From Apostichopus japonicus (lineage: Eukaryota > Echinodermata > Holothuroidea > Aspidochirotida > Stichopodidae): a DNA stretch of 64,000 bases. Shown here piece by piece: positions 38,501-53,500 of this stretch (positions are counted from its first letter, which is position 1; the number at the start of each line of letters is the position of its first letter). The notes below the pieces were generated by a model. That model was not told the origin of the DNA. It did no database searches and saw only the letters and a program-made list of their open reading frames with translations. The stretch covers positions 2,785,264-2,849,263 of the forward strand of contig NC_092583.1 of the NCBI RefSeq assembly GCF_037975245.1, written 5' to 3'. The position numbers and the translations under genes were made by a program.

Positions 38501-41500
38501 GCATTAATCCTGTGAGTAACGCACGCTAGACCGTTGATTAACCCCTTATTTATTGGTCAGCTCGTCTTGGAAATAGACAAATTTTTGTAGACCCTTTGGC
38601 ATATCCGAAAAATGAAGTTGTCATTCCGCACGTTAATTTTGCACACATGGGGGGCGGGAACACTTTATATTGACCCATAATTGGCTAAAACAGAGGACTT
38701 GCTAATTCCCCTTTGAGTTTCTTCTGTAAAATGTTAAACTTATCTTTCTGTGACTTATTTTCACCCAGTCAGATGTTTATTTTATTTTCTCTTTTACTAG
38801 AGTACAATAACCAAGTTAAACATAGCTTTGGATAACCTGGACTGTCAACTTAACGATGCTTTAGGTGAGCATAACTTCAAATGGCTTTTTGGGTTGGGTA
38901 ATTATGATTTTTACCAATCCAATCTAATATCACTCAAAAATAAAATTGTGATTGATAAAAAAACTCAGATTGTATTTTCCAGGTAGTTCTTGCAGGTAGG
39001 TTCATAACTATAGACTTTGTTTTTGAACCTCAATGCTTGTGTTGCCAATTCCAAAATATTTATAACCAGTTTTCTAATTTGATATCTACTCATACACTGT
39101 CATAAACCACAAGAATGCAATATGCAGACAGTGTTTCCCTCTCTACAAGAGTGTTTATTTTTCATGAGGAGTGAATTTTTCTAACGTTTTCATTCCCCCC
39201 CCCCCCCCGGAATGAACTATTCTTAGCTGAACATCATAAATCAAGTTTCGCTATTTGGAGCTAAAGAATGTGAGAGGTTGACGCATGTCTATAGCGAAGA
39301 AGAAGAAGTCTTGCATCATCTTTATCAAGTGGTACTAATAAATCTCGTCGGTCAGATAAATGTTGATCAATTTCTTTGGTTTCTCTCTGATTTATCTAAT
39401 TTGGTTGAACTTTATGTTTTCTCAATGTTTTTGCTTTAAGGATGAATTCACACAACTTTACCAGTCTTTGTGTAAGATACTGCATTTACCAGTCACACAC
39501 ACTTAATCACTTTAATTGTTGATCAGATTACTTCATTACTAACAGAGATTACTTAACATGAGACTTCCTGGTATAACCTCTACTCAGATCATTGGAGTAC
39601 AACATTTTACTAACAGATTATTCACCTTGAGATCATTTTGAACGGATGGACGGTTCATCAGATCACATAATCACTTCTGTCTCTGCAGTTCCATTTACTG
39701 GTATTACCTCTACTTAGATCATTGGAGTACAACATTTTACTGACAGATTTATTCACCTTGAGATCATTTTGATCGCATGGACAGTTGATCAGATCACATA
39801 ATCATTTCTGTCTCTGCAGTTCCATATACTGGTAGGCCCCTATTACCTCTCCTTAGATCCTTAGAGTACAACATTTACAAACAGATTATTCACTTTTCAG
39901 ATCACTTTCATTAGCCCTATGAGATCATCAAAGTACACCATATACTAACAGATTATTGACCATCAGATCATTTTGATTGCATGGACGGTTGATCAGATCA
40001 CATAATTACTTATGTCTCTGCACTTTCATTACTGGTATTAGCCCTATGAGATCATCAAATTACTAACCGATTATTCACCATCAGATCATTTTGATCGCGT
40101 GGACGGTTGATCAAATCCATGTACTATCATTAACTCTGCTCATATCATTAGAGTACACTTTTTTTACTATTCATTTACCTTTTTATTACATTTATTTCTA
40201 CTTCATGTTATTACCAGCATATGAACATTCAACACCTCTTTTGATTGGTTTAAAATGACAGGTGATAAGTAACACAATTCTACTGTTACCACGGATACAC
40301 ACCCACTATATTTAAATATTACATAGCAATACATTTCCATCTTTTACGCCATAAGCTGTACCCCAATAGCGCAGATCTTCACAGATTTCTCTCTTTGTTA
40401 AATTGACATCCCTATTTGTTGTAATCATTTCCAAGAATTTAACATATTTTAAATTAGTCTTTGAACATTTCACATTTAGATACAAGAATGTTTTCTTGCT
40501 TGCTTATGTCATTGAGGCATAGCTGACAGTCAAACAGTATAATTGCATTGACATTATCGTTGATCGCCCTCTCCAGCTCCCCTCCCCCAACCCAACACCC
40601 CCTCTATCATGGTTAATTTTTTTTTAAATCTCTCATATTCCTAAAGTCCATATTTCTGTTATTAATGGTAATTTGTATTCAGTAATTTTAGTTTAATACA
40701 CCTAAATATTTGATCTTTTTTTATATTTTGGGGGGTCAGCTGTGGAAACACTTGCCGTCTTCGGTTGCAGAACAATCCACATTTCTCTCTTTCAAAAAAG
40801 CTCTGAAGACAGTTCTCTTTAAGGAGTTCTTAAAGTAATCCTATTTTTTCTCTTTTCTGTCTTGTTGCTGTTTATGTTCATTTTTATGTTTTATTTTTTT
40901 CTTATAAAGAATATCGTTTTAGTTATGGCGCTATATAAATGCCTTATTATGATGATTATTAGTATTATTATAGTTATTATCTTTCAACAAGGTACTCACC
41001 TTGATTTCTGTTTTTGACAATCGCATCATTTCATCTATCTCTCTCTCTTCCATTCGCAGACAAGCAGGACGAATATGCGAATCGATTGGACGTCACGGAA
41101 AACCAGAGCAAGGCCAAACAGTCACGGCAGGAATCTATCCGAGAACAGTACAAAGACCAGCTGAAGAATTACAAACGAGAGGTATAAAAGACGCTGTTTA
41201 ATACATGAAAATAAATTTATTGTGCAGGTCGAAAATTTGTAGATTTCCTCAATCTGTTTTCGTTTTAAATAATTTATTAGTACTAATATGTATGAATGGT
41301 TTTTTTTTAGATACTCCTGCAAGCAGGAACTCGCGAAGAAGCCATCATTGGCTTATCAAAGCCGCAAGCTGAGAGAAGTCAGTCTCTTAGATTCATATTT
41401 AACGACCATAATTATGAATTGTCAATTGTCAACAACTCTGTAACTGGACGACATACATTAATCTTGGAGTGACTCGAACTCGGTGCCTTATAATTGAAAG

Positions 41501-44500
41501 GCACCGGTGTTAACCACTTAGCTAACACTCCTAATATAATATTACAAAAGTGTCCAAGTAGCCAACATGTTCTTATAGTAAATTATATTCAGTTTGTAAA
41601 AAATTGTTGTTAAAAATCTGCCTTAAAATTATCCTTAGTAAAGGACCGTAATTATAGTCATAGAGCAACGCTTTTAGAATGATGTCATTGAGGCCTCTAT
41701 TGACCCATACTTAATACCAGACCATATTTATAGTCATAGACTAGGTTTCATCCGACATTGTCCTGAATCGTTGTCATTGTGGTCTCCTTCAATGAACATA
41801 CCTCACACCTGAAGTTTTTGAGGCATTTCTGGCTATATTTACCAGTCTTTGTCATTGTGGCCCCATCTAGTGAACATACCTCATAACCAGAGGTTGCTGA
41901 GGCTGTATTCACCAATCATTGTCATTGTGGCCTCATCTAGTGAACATAGCCTACTGTACCTCACACCAGCTAGATTGATGAGGCTGTATTCACCAATCAC
42001 TGTCATTGTAGCCTTATCTAGTGAACATACCTCACAACCTTTAAGTTGATGAGGCTGTATTCACCAATCATTGTCATTGTGGCCTCATCTAGTGAACATA
42101 GCCTACTGTACCTCACACCAGCTAGGTTGATGAGGCTGTATTCACCAATCATTGACATTTTGGCCTCATCTAGTGAACATAGCCTACTGTACCTCACACC
42201 AGCTAGGTTGATGAGGCTGTATTCACCAATCATTGACATTTTGGCCTCATCTAGTGAACATAGCCTACTGTACCTCACACCAGCTAGCTTGATGAGGCTG
42301 TATTCACCAATCATTGTCATTATGGCCTCAACTAGTGAACATTGCTTACTGTACCTCACACCAGCTAGGTTGATGAGGCTGTATTCACCAATCATTGTCA
42401 TTGTGGCCTCATGTAGTAAAAGTACCTCACAACCTCTAAGTTGATGAGGTAAATTTCATCATGTTTGTGTCGTACCAGAGGTTGCTGAGGTTCGTTGACA
42501 TTTACCTATTTGTTGTTGTTTGTTTACTTATTTGTTTGTTTATTTCCTGGTTAGGTTGACACATTGGAGAAAGAGTTGGAGAGTATGAAACAGGATATGA
42601 AAAGCAAAGAGGAGCTCATACAGACTCAAGAAGAAAAGATAGCGGAGATATTGGCACAGCTCAAAGGGGTCAGAAGGTCGCCGGTCCAGCCCGCCAAGGA
42701 CTTTGCTGCTCCGGGCTCCCCAAATGAATTTAAACAATACATAGCACGATTGAAGAGTGATTATGACCATGAAATTCATATGTTGCAAGAACACAATGCC
42801 AAGGAAAAACTAAGGTTAAAAAAAAATTATGTTATTTCTTTATAATATTTAAATCAAGTTTTGGGAAAGGGATTGAGATGAGGTTTGCAACTTAAAAGTC
42901 TGGAATATTTCTCTTTAAGATTAGTTTTTAACTGTCTGGCAATGTCATACACCTTGAAAATGATCTTAATCGAAATTAAGAAAAGTGAGATGGATTTACA
43001 GTTTTGTGGCCAAAAAAAAAGGCATTGAAGACTCGCCCCAAACCGCGTGCCGCGCTCTGAAAAAGTTAACTTTCCGTTGCTTGCAAATGACGTTTTCTTC
43101 TTGTCGCTACAAAATGCAGACAGTAATGAAACGTGATACCTTGTTATTTTTTATCTAGACCTGAGATTTCCACGCTGCTATGTACACTGTGTTGTGGGTA
43201 TTGACCGTAGCTGTATGTATCGACTGTACACTAGTGTCTAATTACCGACGGTAGCAAGCTGTGTGTGTATTTTCTGGGATCAATCGTGGTGTCTAACACT
43301 TCTGTTACACCTCATTCAAAACTAGGTCAGATTACCGGCATTAGACGTTTCTTTGTGCACGAGTACGTCTTCACTCCCATTAAGTTTTCCTACTTGTATT
43401 CATAGTAACATGATCTTTGATTTGTTGACGTCACTATTCGATCACCAGATCAGAGGCAGCCATGAGACGGATGACTCAGGAAGCCCACGCTCAGCTGAAT
43501 TCTATTCACAAAGAGAGTCTGGTTCTGTTAAGAGCAATAAACAGGTTTAAGGATAGTACGGCAGCCATCTTTGATAAGGAAGGTATAAAAGTATGAATAT
43601 TAAAAGGTCTTCACGTTTTAAATAAAGTTAACTAACTTCTTAATCAGTTTAAGGCCACTGATAGCTAGCATTTAAAATAAAGTATGCTGTGACTAACTAC
43701 ATTGAGGGTGAGTTTATATTGTGGTATAATATAGTTAGCTTCATTAAGACTTAGTTTTTGATACAAAATATTAATATGGTTTAATTTACTGAAAGTCAGT
43801 GGTAACTTGTAGTTTACAATAGTGTAAACTCTATCCGACAAACAAGTTGACTGATTATGTACTTGTCGCAACTTCTCTTGCCATATATTCCAACTCGCAC
43901 ACTTTGTTCGTCCAACAAACTGTATTTAACTATTCCTAAACCATGCTTGAAGACCTACAGTATGGTTACAGAAGCTTTGAATACTCTGGCTCTTATCTCT
44001 GGAACAAGTTACCAGATCACATTCAAACATGCTCTAAACTTTCTACATTCAAAAGTCTACTTAAGACCCATCTTTTCACTTTGTTCTTTTGTAAATTTAT
44101 CTGCTTTCTTTGTAAAGCGCCTTGAGCAGTGACTTTTGTTTACTGATTTGGCGCTATATAAGTCTCATTGATTATTATTATTATTATTGCATCCATCAAA
44201 ACACAACAGCAAATTTTAAATTCTGATCTAAATCTGACATAAATTATGCAAATTAACAACTTTTATAGGGCAATCTCATGAATATTCATTGTTGTTGTCA
44301 AGAACATTTTGTGATGAAGTTATAAAATTACACAAGGAATCTTTGTGTTATTTATTTGATATTAAATATACTAATCATAATAACAATGATAAAAACAACA
44401 AGAACAGTAATAATAATAACTATATTAACAATATAAAAAAATAATATTACTTTATTTTCTTTTTTTCAAGGTCTAGCTGACATCGGCCATGAAATCAAAC

Positions 44501-47500
44501 AGATGCAGAATCTGACCACCGATGAGGTATGGAACCCTTAAGGTCAATAACTGTCATCAGTGTTACTGCTAAATATGCTAGAAAGCCAGAATAATGGTCA
44601 CTGCGACTCAGATTTTGACAAGCGTTTTACTGCCACTCTCAAAGCGATTTGCCTCACTGGGAAAATTATATGTGTTATTAAAAGTCCACCCTTCCCCATT
44701 CCAATCCCTTCCCGTATTAAGTATTGCAGGTTTTACTCCAAAAGAGAATGTCTTTGCCTACAAGTGTTTATGGGGGCCCCTGGGGTCCACTTGAGCTTGG
44801 AGGACCATTTACCTATTTCATACCCCAGCACCGTTGAATTATTTAAGCCTACTTCACATTTTTACATTTCTCCACAAAATAGTGATTGATAATTGTCCGA
44901 CGACACTCCATTAAAACTCGTTCGGATTTGACAATGTGATAAACTGTTGTAGTTACATATACTAGGGAATATGTATATATAGTGATTATTCTTTAATCAT
45001 CATAATGTTTACAAAGTGGACAAATTGTGGAAAATATCGTTTCATTTTTTTTAATACCTGCAGAGACCAACGGATATCAAATCAAAACTGAACCAAATGG
45101 GAGGCAACGCAGTGGAACGTGAGTCCGAGCTGTTTACAGAAATGAAATTAAAACTATGAAGAACTTTAGTCAAATTTAGGACCAATTGATAAATTTAAAA
45201 GGTTATCAATAATGCAGCCCCCGCCCCCTGATATGCTAGAAAGTCTGATTATGGTCACTCGTGCTAAAAACTTCAACATGTGCTTTGCCTGACACCCTCA
45301 AAGCATTTTTCATCAGTGAGACTCTATTTTTAGTCAGATCGAAAAATGATGTGAATTTCAAACTTGCTCTTTTCTTTTTTTATCTTTAATTCCTGTCAAA
45401 TTATAAACAAAAATACTTTGGACAGAAACTTTGATAAAAGTCCAGCAACTTGCTCACAAATTTCAACAGTTATAAAAATTAACTATTTTAATTTTTGTCA
45501 CACATCGCTCCCTCATTTCATCCATCTCCGTTTATCTGTTTATTTTTCGCAGTGCTCGTCTCCCTGGAACTGAAACTTTCCCAAGCATTCATGAACAAGG
45601 TATTCAGTTTTCTGCTTCTCTGTTAATTTCAATCAGTTAATAATAATGTGTTCTAATTTTCAAATATCTTTGCCATTTTTTTTATTTTTAGTATGCTTAA
45701 AATTTGTAAGCAATATTAATGACTTTTAGGCATTATCACATTGAACCGATGCGACATTTCAGATGAAATTTTATTCCCAAGCTATAAAATAAAGAAGAAT
45801 AAAAATGGTAAATGAAAAAGATTTCTTTTCATAAACCATTTTTAATTCTCTGCATTTTTTTATTTCTTTCCTTTAAATTATTCATTTATGATATTTATAA
45901 ATGTCTCGTTTTTTCAAATATCAGTTTCAACCTCGCTTTTGTTCATTTTGTTCGTCTTATGACAGAGACTGGAATTGAAGGAAGCGTTAATGCCCAAGCA
46001 ACGATCGATGGCACCGGCTGTAAACTCAGAAGTCAATGCCGAGATTGATAAACTCACCAAGGAAAATGAAACGTTGAATGAAAAATTAGAAAAGGTAAAC
46101 AAAATAAATATATTGTAAATTATATCTGGCAGACTGGGAAAGGACTATAACCCTCTCCTTTGTCTATTAAAAAACAAACAATTTTTTTTATTTTATTAAC
46201 CTTTAGAATATAGGTTAATGCATTAGATTCAAACTGTTAGATATTAGCTTCCAGGACCCTGGACAATTATTATAGATCTATGGCCTATATCAAACATATG
46301 ATTTCATCAGTTCAATCCATATTTAATCTACTTTTTTACACCTAAAGTATAAAACCACTTTATATGGCTATAACGTCTTCTAAAAGACCATAAAAGACTA
46401 TGAGATAATTGAGATCACACGTTTAACTACAACACAAAAAAGAAGCTCATCTCTTGTGGTGTAAATTATAGCACCTTTTGATATATTTTTGGGTCAAGCT
46501 TTTATATATCTATTGTAACAGTAGTAGAAAGCAGAAGATTATATGAAAGCTTCGCTGGAATCGAATAGTCGTAGCGACCTCTGACAGACGATGGCTTCGT
46601 GAATGTGTAATAGATTGGACCATCTCAGCATCATACGGAAAAGAGATTTCACAATTCTCAGAAGGGTTCACTTCGTTTTAATAAATAACGACATTTTCGG
46701 CGATAGTTTTAGTCCCGATACGTTACGGTAAAAGAAAAAGAGAAACGTTTAAAATTCTAGTAACGTTTTCGTTGCTATTCTGGGTTTTGAGAGTTTCAGC
46801 CTCAAAATAAGGTAAATGCTCTGGAAGGCTCCTTTAAGGGGGTAAATTGATCATGACATCATCGGTGCCTCGATCCATTCAAACATTGATTTATTAATTC
46901 TAATGACTGAACCAAAATATTTTCTTTTTAATTTCATACGAAAACAGAGCTTCCTTGGACGGCATTCAATACCATTTGTCCTTAATATAATGATAATAAT
47001 TTTTGCTTTTTTTATATAATTTTGTTTATTTTTTATTTGTCCTTGCCAAAGTTAAAGTGCACTGTAAACATTATATATGAGGCCATGATTTTGTTTATTG
47101 TCTCTATTGAGTTTCATGTTACATCTGGAGAACCGAGCTAATCAAATCTCACATCGAAAAATAACTAGATAGTTTTACCTTTGTTTAGCCCAATTCTATT
47201 TCATATATTTTGTCCATTTTTCCCCTTTTTTCCATTTTGTTCCAGTCCCAAGAGCTTATTGTTGCAGGAGAATATCGCTTCGGGGAACTGAAGAGAATAA
47301 ATGTAAGTATTCTCCTAAGATGTTTTAAGTTTAGGTCAAACATCACCATTGCAAAGTAATTTCACATAACTTGCATTTGTCACTGGAAGCATGCAGTTTT
47401 CTTTGCTAACCCTCAATCTATTTCGAGGAAAACCATCTAAACTTAAAAGTTGGTGTTGATTTTCATCTTGTCTTAATGAAAAAGTAACAAATTTGCAAAC

Positions 47501-50500
47501 ATTTTTCTTCGCACCTAACTGTGTTTATTCAAAATACGCTTGAAATTATGCAATTGTAACAGACCCAAAAATGTATATTGCCAACTATTTGAACTATTTT
47601 GACTGTTTTATTCATTCTACATATTTATGTATTTAAAGGTATACACAAATAGTTTGTCATTTTTTTCTATTTACTGTTATATTACTCTATGATCCAAGTA
47701 TATGTCTATATCTAATACTGTTGCCATGACAACCAAAAAATGAATGAAATCAAAATATTTCTTTTTAAATGTGACATGAATCTTGACCAGTCAACCTAAT
47801 GAACAGTAGTCTTGGTCAAGACGTTCCTTCTATATATAAATATCCTCCAATTATAACACTAACTGAGGGCGCCCTTCCACATAATCTGCCTGTCAATGGA
47901 ATTAGCCTTTAAAACGATTTTGAAAGATTTTCGTAAGAGGATGTGAGGGCGCACTCATATTAATTGTAACAGCAGAATTCCAGGGTCTTGAACAACACTT
48001 AATGAACAGCAGCAATTGTTACTACAGAATTTCAGTATCGAACACTTACCGAGATCTATCTAAGAAAGGGCCACATTATGGAGAGAAAAAAATTTCAGGA
48101 AATGTTAGATATTCTGATATAAAATTATACGTATCTCTACTACTTTATTTACTAATCTATGCAACCTATAGTCCAAATAATTAACACATGGTATCTTTTG
48201 ATCGATTATATTTTCATTTACTTCAATTTTTCGGAGTAGTTTAGTGAGATATCTTTTGCTTCTATTTCAATAAATTTTTTCTCGTTAATATGTATTTTTA
48301 TTAATTTTTTTTTTGAAGGATGAGAAATACCAGGCTCTTCTAGACAGACATAAGGGGATGATACTGCACAGTAGTAATTTACAACGCGAGCTCAAGCAAC
48401 TGTGAGTTAATTAATATGCTAATGATCACAGCAGTCATAAATCCAGGGTGTGGGGAGGGGCTTTTGCCCCTGGGGGGGACCACAGACCCTACATGGAAGC
48501 AACTGTGAGCTACTTACTATGCTAATGATCACAACAGTCAACAAGTAACACTACTAGCATGACCTGTAATACAATCCTCCTTCCCCTACTCCCACCCCAC
48601 CCCCCCTCAAAGCACCTTTCATCACGCGACTTGTTGAATACACAGTTGAAGCAGATGGCAGGATCCAATTGATAAAATCGTTTAGTACGTAAACAAATTC
48701 TTAAATTTTGGTGATTGACATATACTCAGGCCTATTGTTTCCAATTAGAATAATCACAGCAGATGCTAATTACTCAACCAATCAGAGAGGGAGCTGTGAT
48801 TTAAAATTGTCAAACAGATGTAAGACACATTATATACACACTAGTTTGGCCACAAGCCAACTATTGTAAGTAGGTATCAACCATTGCTCCATCATCTCTC
48901 GATTTCTGAACGTTTAGAGAGGAAGCCTTCCGTAAGGAGATGAAGAAGAGAGACTCCAAGTTACGTTCGATGAGAGGCAGCCTAGCGGAGCAAGCTAGGA
49001 ATCACCAGGTGTTGGTCAATCGTCTGGAGATGTCGACAGTAAGTAGAAACCAACGATGCCTCAAATGGAGGAAGACACAAAATAGATGTTCTGTTGAGCT
49101 TTGTGGAGGAAAGGGTAAAAACGAGGGGGCTATGCAGGATTAGGGATAAACTTGCTGGGTTCCCTGACAACATATTTCTTAGTGGAGACGATCTCCTGCT
49201 ATTATTGTTGGTGAAGTGGACCACTGAACTCTTCTGATACACAAGGTTATTTTACAGGTTTGCTGTATTGGCCCCAAATATGCTAGATGTTCAAATATTG
49301 GTCATCTTTGGTCAAAATTCTTAAACTGTTTTTATTGCAACCTTCGAGGAAGTTTGCCTCACTGGGACATTCAGTAATCTTGCATGTTACTTAAAAATGT
49401 CTGAGAACAATTTGGAGAGTAAAGACCTCCAGGAAAGTACTTTTTGAAAACTTCTAGCAATTATAGCGTGCTATAATTTGGGGCCTACAATGACTACCTT
49501 TAAAGTTAAGGGAAGAGTTAATCACTCTGTTAATTTTTTTTTATTGATTAATTGATTTTATTATTTACTTAAATTAATACCACTTTTTTTTAAATTTTGT
49601 ATTTATTTATTTTTATTTCTTATTTGTTTTCCACTCTTGTATTCTTTTGTACTTAGTCTGTCTTTTGTTTGTCTTTTATTCTTTTATATGTTACCATTAC
49701 CTTTTATTTATTGTTTCTGTTCTACGGTTATCGGTGAGGGCTGTGAACTTCCTACGGACCTGGCTCGGATGTATCGTAAGCATTTTGCAAAACTGGGGAT
49801 ACGGGCAGGATGGAGTCACTCTTTAGTTGTTTCTTACTAAGGGTTCCCCCCCCCCCCTGCCTATTTCTTACATCTCTTCCTTTCTATAGGTACCAGAGGA
49901 GCCAGAAAAGCCAGATATTAGTCAATTAAAACTAAAGGTCAAAGATCAAATGAAGAACCTGGAGATGTTGCAAGGAGCTCTGAAGGAGAATAAAATTTCG
50001 TTGGAACTCCACACAGTAAGATATTCTACCATTATGACCATGTAAACAAATTACATCTTGTGACTGTTGTTCGTACAATATGTTACAAACATATCATGGT
50101 CCTTTAAAACTACATTTTACATAAGCCATGTACGATCATTAGGGTTAGTGTTAACTTTACGGAATATCGCCACCATTTTCGAGATTAGCAAATTTCTTAC
50201 ATTCCAAATTGAGTGGATTATGAATTCTTACATTTTCCGCAACCACTTTTTACGAGACTGTTGGAAATGAAACGGAATCCAACATTAAACTGTATGATGT
50301 ACCATACAAGTATATAATTACACTCCCAGGGATAGCCTTACTGTGCTCTGGTATTGTCAATACTAAGGTATATGAAAATGCACTACTTTGAGTGGCAATA
50401 TGCACACAAACACAAAATAAAAAGTTTAAAGATACCTTATGAAAGCAATTACTTTAACAGGTCACCCAGAATAGATCACAGATACAAGTTTTTGATACAT

Positions 50501-53500
50501 TTAACATAAAGATAAAAGAAGAGGATGACCAAAGCAAAAAATTAGGTTTAATCCTAATCTTGGTTCTTTGTCTTTAGATTACAGTTGACATCATAAATCA
50601 AGCCATGGAAGTCCCAGAGATGAGATTAAGACAGATGTTTGAGAGGTACATCATGTTTAGGAGGATGCAGGACCAGAAAGGTAAGAGAAATGAAAATCAT
50701 CTGATCTAATCTGACCAATCAGAGGAAAGCATATTGTAGATGTCAATTAATACCAGACCAGGGGGAGGAAGGGGAAGTGGGGGAAACAGCTGGTTGGGGG
50801 ACTTCTGCTGAGTAGATGAGTATTCAATGAAATCTGTATGTAAGACCTATTTTTATGCGGGTCTCATTTTTTCGATGGGGAATTTTACACAAACTATGTG
50901 AGGGATTTCATCCACTTACTTAAAGGCATTGAAGACTCGCCCCAAACACCGTGCGGCCATCTGAAAATGTTAACTTTCTGTTGCTTGCAAGTGACGTTTT
51001 GTTCGTGTCGCTACAAAATGCAGACAGTAATGAAACGTGATACCTTGTTATCTTTAGCTGGACCTGAGATGTCCATCGCTGTATTGTTTGTACACTGTGC
51101 TGTGGGTATTGACCGCAGCTGTATGTACTGACTATACACAAGTGTCTAATTACCAATGGTAGCAAGCTGTGTGTGTGTATTTTCTGGAATCGATGGTGGT
51201 GTCTAACACTTCTGTTACACCTCATTCGAAACTAGGTCAGATTACCGGCATTATTACTTCTTCCTCTGCAGAGAATATGTTGGAGAAAATTGAAGACTTT
51301 GCTAACGAAAGTGACAACAAGAAAGAGCAGAAGCTGGCCAGCTTTCTGGAGAGGATGGAGACTAAAGTGAACGAGGTCAAGGGTCAAATATTTAATTTGA
51401 TTGGTCGGTTATAGAGACATCGATAAAATAGGCTGACATTTGTATAAATTCTAACTGTCATGTATTTATTTCTGTTCTTTGTATATATGAAATATAAATA
51501 TATCATCCCTGTTTGAGCTAAGTAAAAAAATCTTTCTGGGATCTAGTCTGTTCAGAGGTTATTATGTTTGGCATGCAAATGTAGTGTGTAATGGGTTATG
51601 GAAATTTGTGTGAAAGCTGAAAAACCAACAGGTTGAGGTGCATTGAAAGTAAAAATATGGAAATTAATATGAAAATTAATATGGAAATTAAATGAATATT
51701 CATATCGTCATACTCTGATTTTGCTGGAGGTGTTTGGGGGAGGGAAGGGAGGCAAGGGCGTAGGAACCAGGGGGGCTGGGGGGCGCCAGCCCCCAGTGAA
51801 AAATATGGGGGGGCGGAAGTATCATTCCGCCCCCCCCCCCCCCGCTCCGCAAGTCAGAAAACCCCTTTTTCATTTCCAAATGAGAACAAAATCTCATTTG
51901 GAGCATCAAATTGCATTTAAGGCCAGGTGAAAATGCAAAATTCTTTACAAAATGGAGTGCGAGTTGAAGTGTGCTATATTGCACCAAATTGCATTTGAGG
52001 CCACCTGGAAATGCAAAAAAAGTTCCAAAGGGGAGGGGGTGTCCCCCTCCCCCAGGCCGGCCATCAGTCTTCAGCCCCCCACTCAAAAGTACCTTCTCAC
52101 GCCACTGAAGGGAGGGAAGGTATGGATGGGGAGTTTAGGAAGATGATGATGGGGTGTGTTATATTTGATGATGATTTTATCTTCTTCTTCAGAGCTTGGA
52201 CAAATGGAAGGAAAGGAGGTTGATGCTGAAGCAGGAGAGGACTAAGATATACGAACAATTGTTGGCAATGTGAGTGATAAAGTAAGATGTGATAAGAGGA
52301 TGCCCGGAGGAGAGGTGAAATATTCAAAATTTATTAGGTGAAGGGATTTCTTAAATAGGTCTACTTTTCTAAAATAGTGAAATAAATATTAAAAGTTACC
52401 TTATTGTGTTTCAAAGGTGTTTCAGGAAGACATAGTTAAGTGAGTTGATTTTATGCCCCCACTCTTCAATCTGGGATGGCTGTACTGCAAACTAGTATTT
52501 GTGGTTGGTGCAAACTATGCAAGAATGTTAGGATTTTTTTTATTACTAGTGATTAGAATAAGTTTAACAATTAACACTAATAAGTAACTTTTATTGAAGT
52601 GTTTCCTTACAAAGATACCAAATATCCATGGTGGTTTTAGGGAACCCTGCTTGAATGAAGGAATAATTAAATATATATATGTACATACAGGCAGGGTACC
52701 AAACATCAAAGGAATGGGTAAATATGATTTTGAAAGTAAAAACATGTTTAGTGGGGTTGGTTTTTTTTCTTTTTTAATATTACAGAGGAAATCAAAGTAC
52801 AAGACTAACATGGAAAATCAGCAAAATATTTTCATCAACCCAGTTGGGACAATTTTTTCTATACTGTTGTTTAATGTCCCACTTTAAAAGCACTGGTAGT
52901 GTTAGTATGAGCAGTATGAATAACATGTTTCTATTATAAAAAGGTTGGGAACTGCTTGTACTGCTAGTACAAGTGTTTTAAAGCATGGTATTGGAGGACA
53001 GTATAGAATGGTTTTTGCATTAGAAAATTGTACTAAATTGTTTGTGTGTTTATACGTAAGCTTTCAATTCGAGGGCGCTATTTCATTTTAACAGGTTGGT
53101 GTTTGGTTGCAAAATGAATTGCCTTCACTTCACTCCATCACACACTTTGGTAGAATACAGGACAAAAAAAAAGTTTAATTAACCAGTCTGGTGCAGAATT
53201 AGTAAAACCACTGATATGAATATAACACCACTCATTGTTGTAGAGGATATATTGCAGTAGACAGTGATGGTAACAAGGGGGGGGGGGGGTGTAGGATGGA
53301 AGCATGGTGATGATGCATTACCCCCTCACCTCCAGTACCCCCACCACCAATCCTTGTCATTCAAAACCCCAATTATAATAACTTAAACAAGGCCTATGCA
53401 AGTGTATTTGGAGATTGTCATGAATTCCTAATTGGTCTGTTCCCCTTTGTCAGGGCAGGATTAAACTAATGACTTTACCGGCTAGAAACCGGTGCGCCCA

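Noticed and set aside
42018-42444. 127- and 132-codon frames on both strands
   Set aside because: Both are the 81-bp minisatellite; open in two directions because the unit length is a multiple of three.
51700-52146. Gly/Pro-rich frames of 64-128 codons on both strands
   Set aside because: Caused by C and G runs in a MITE-like repeat within intron 27.
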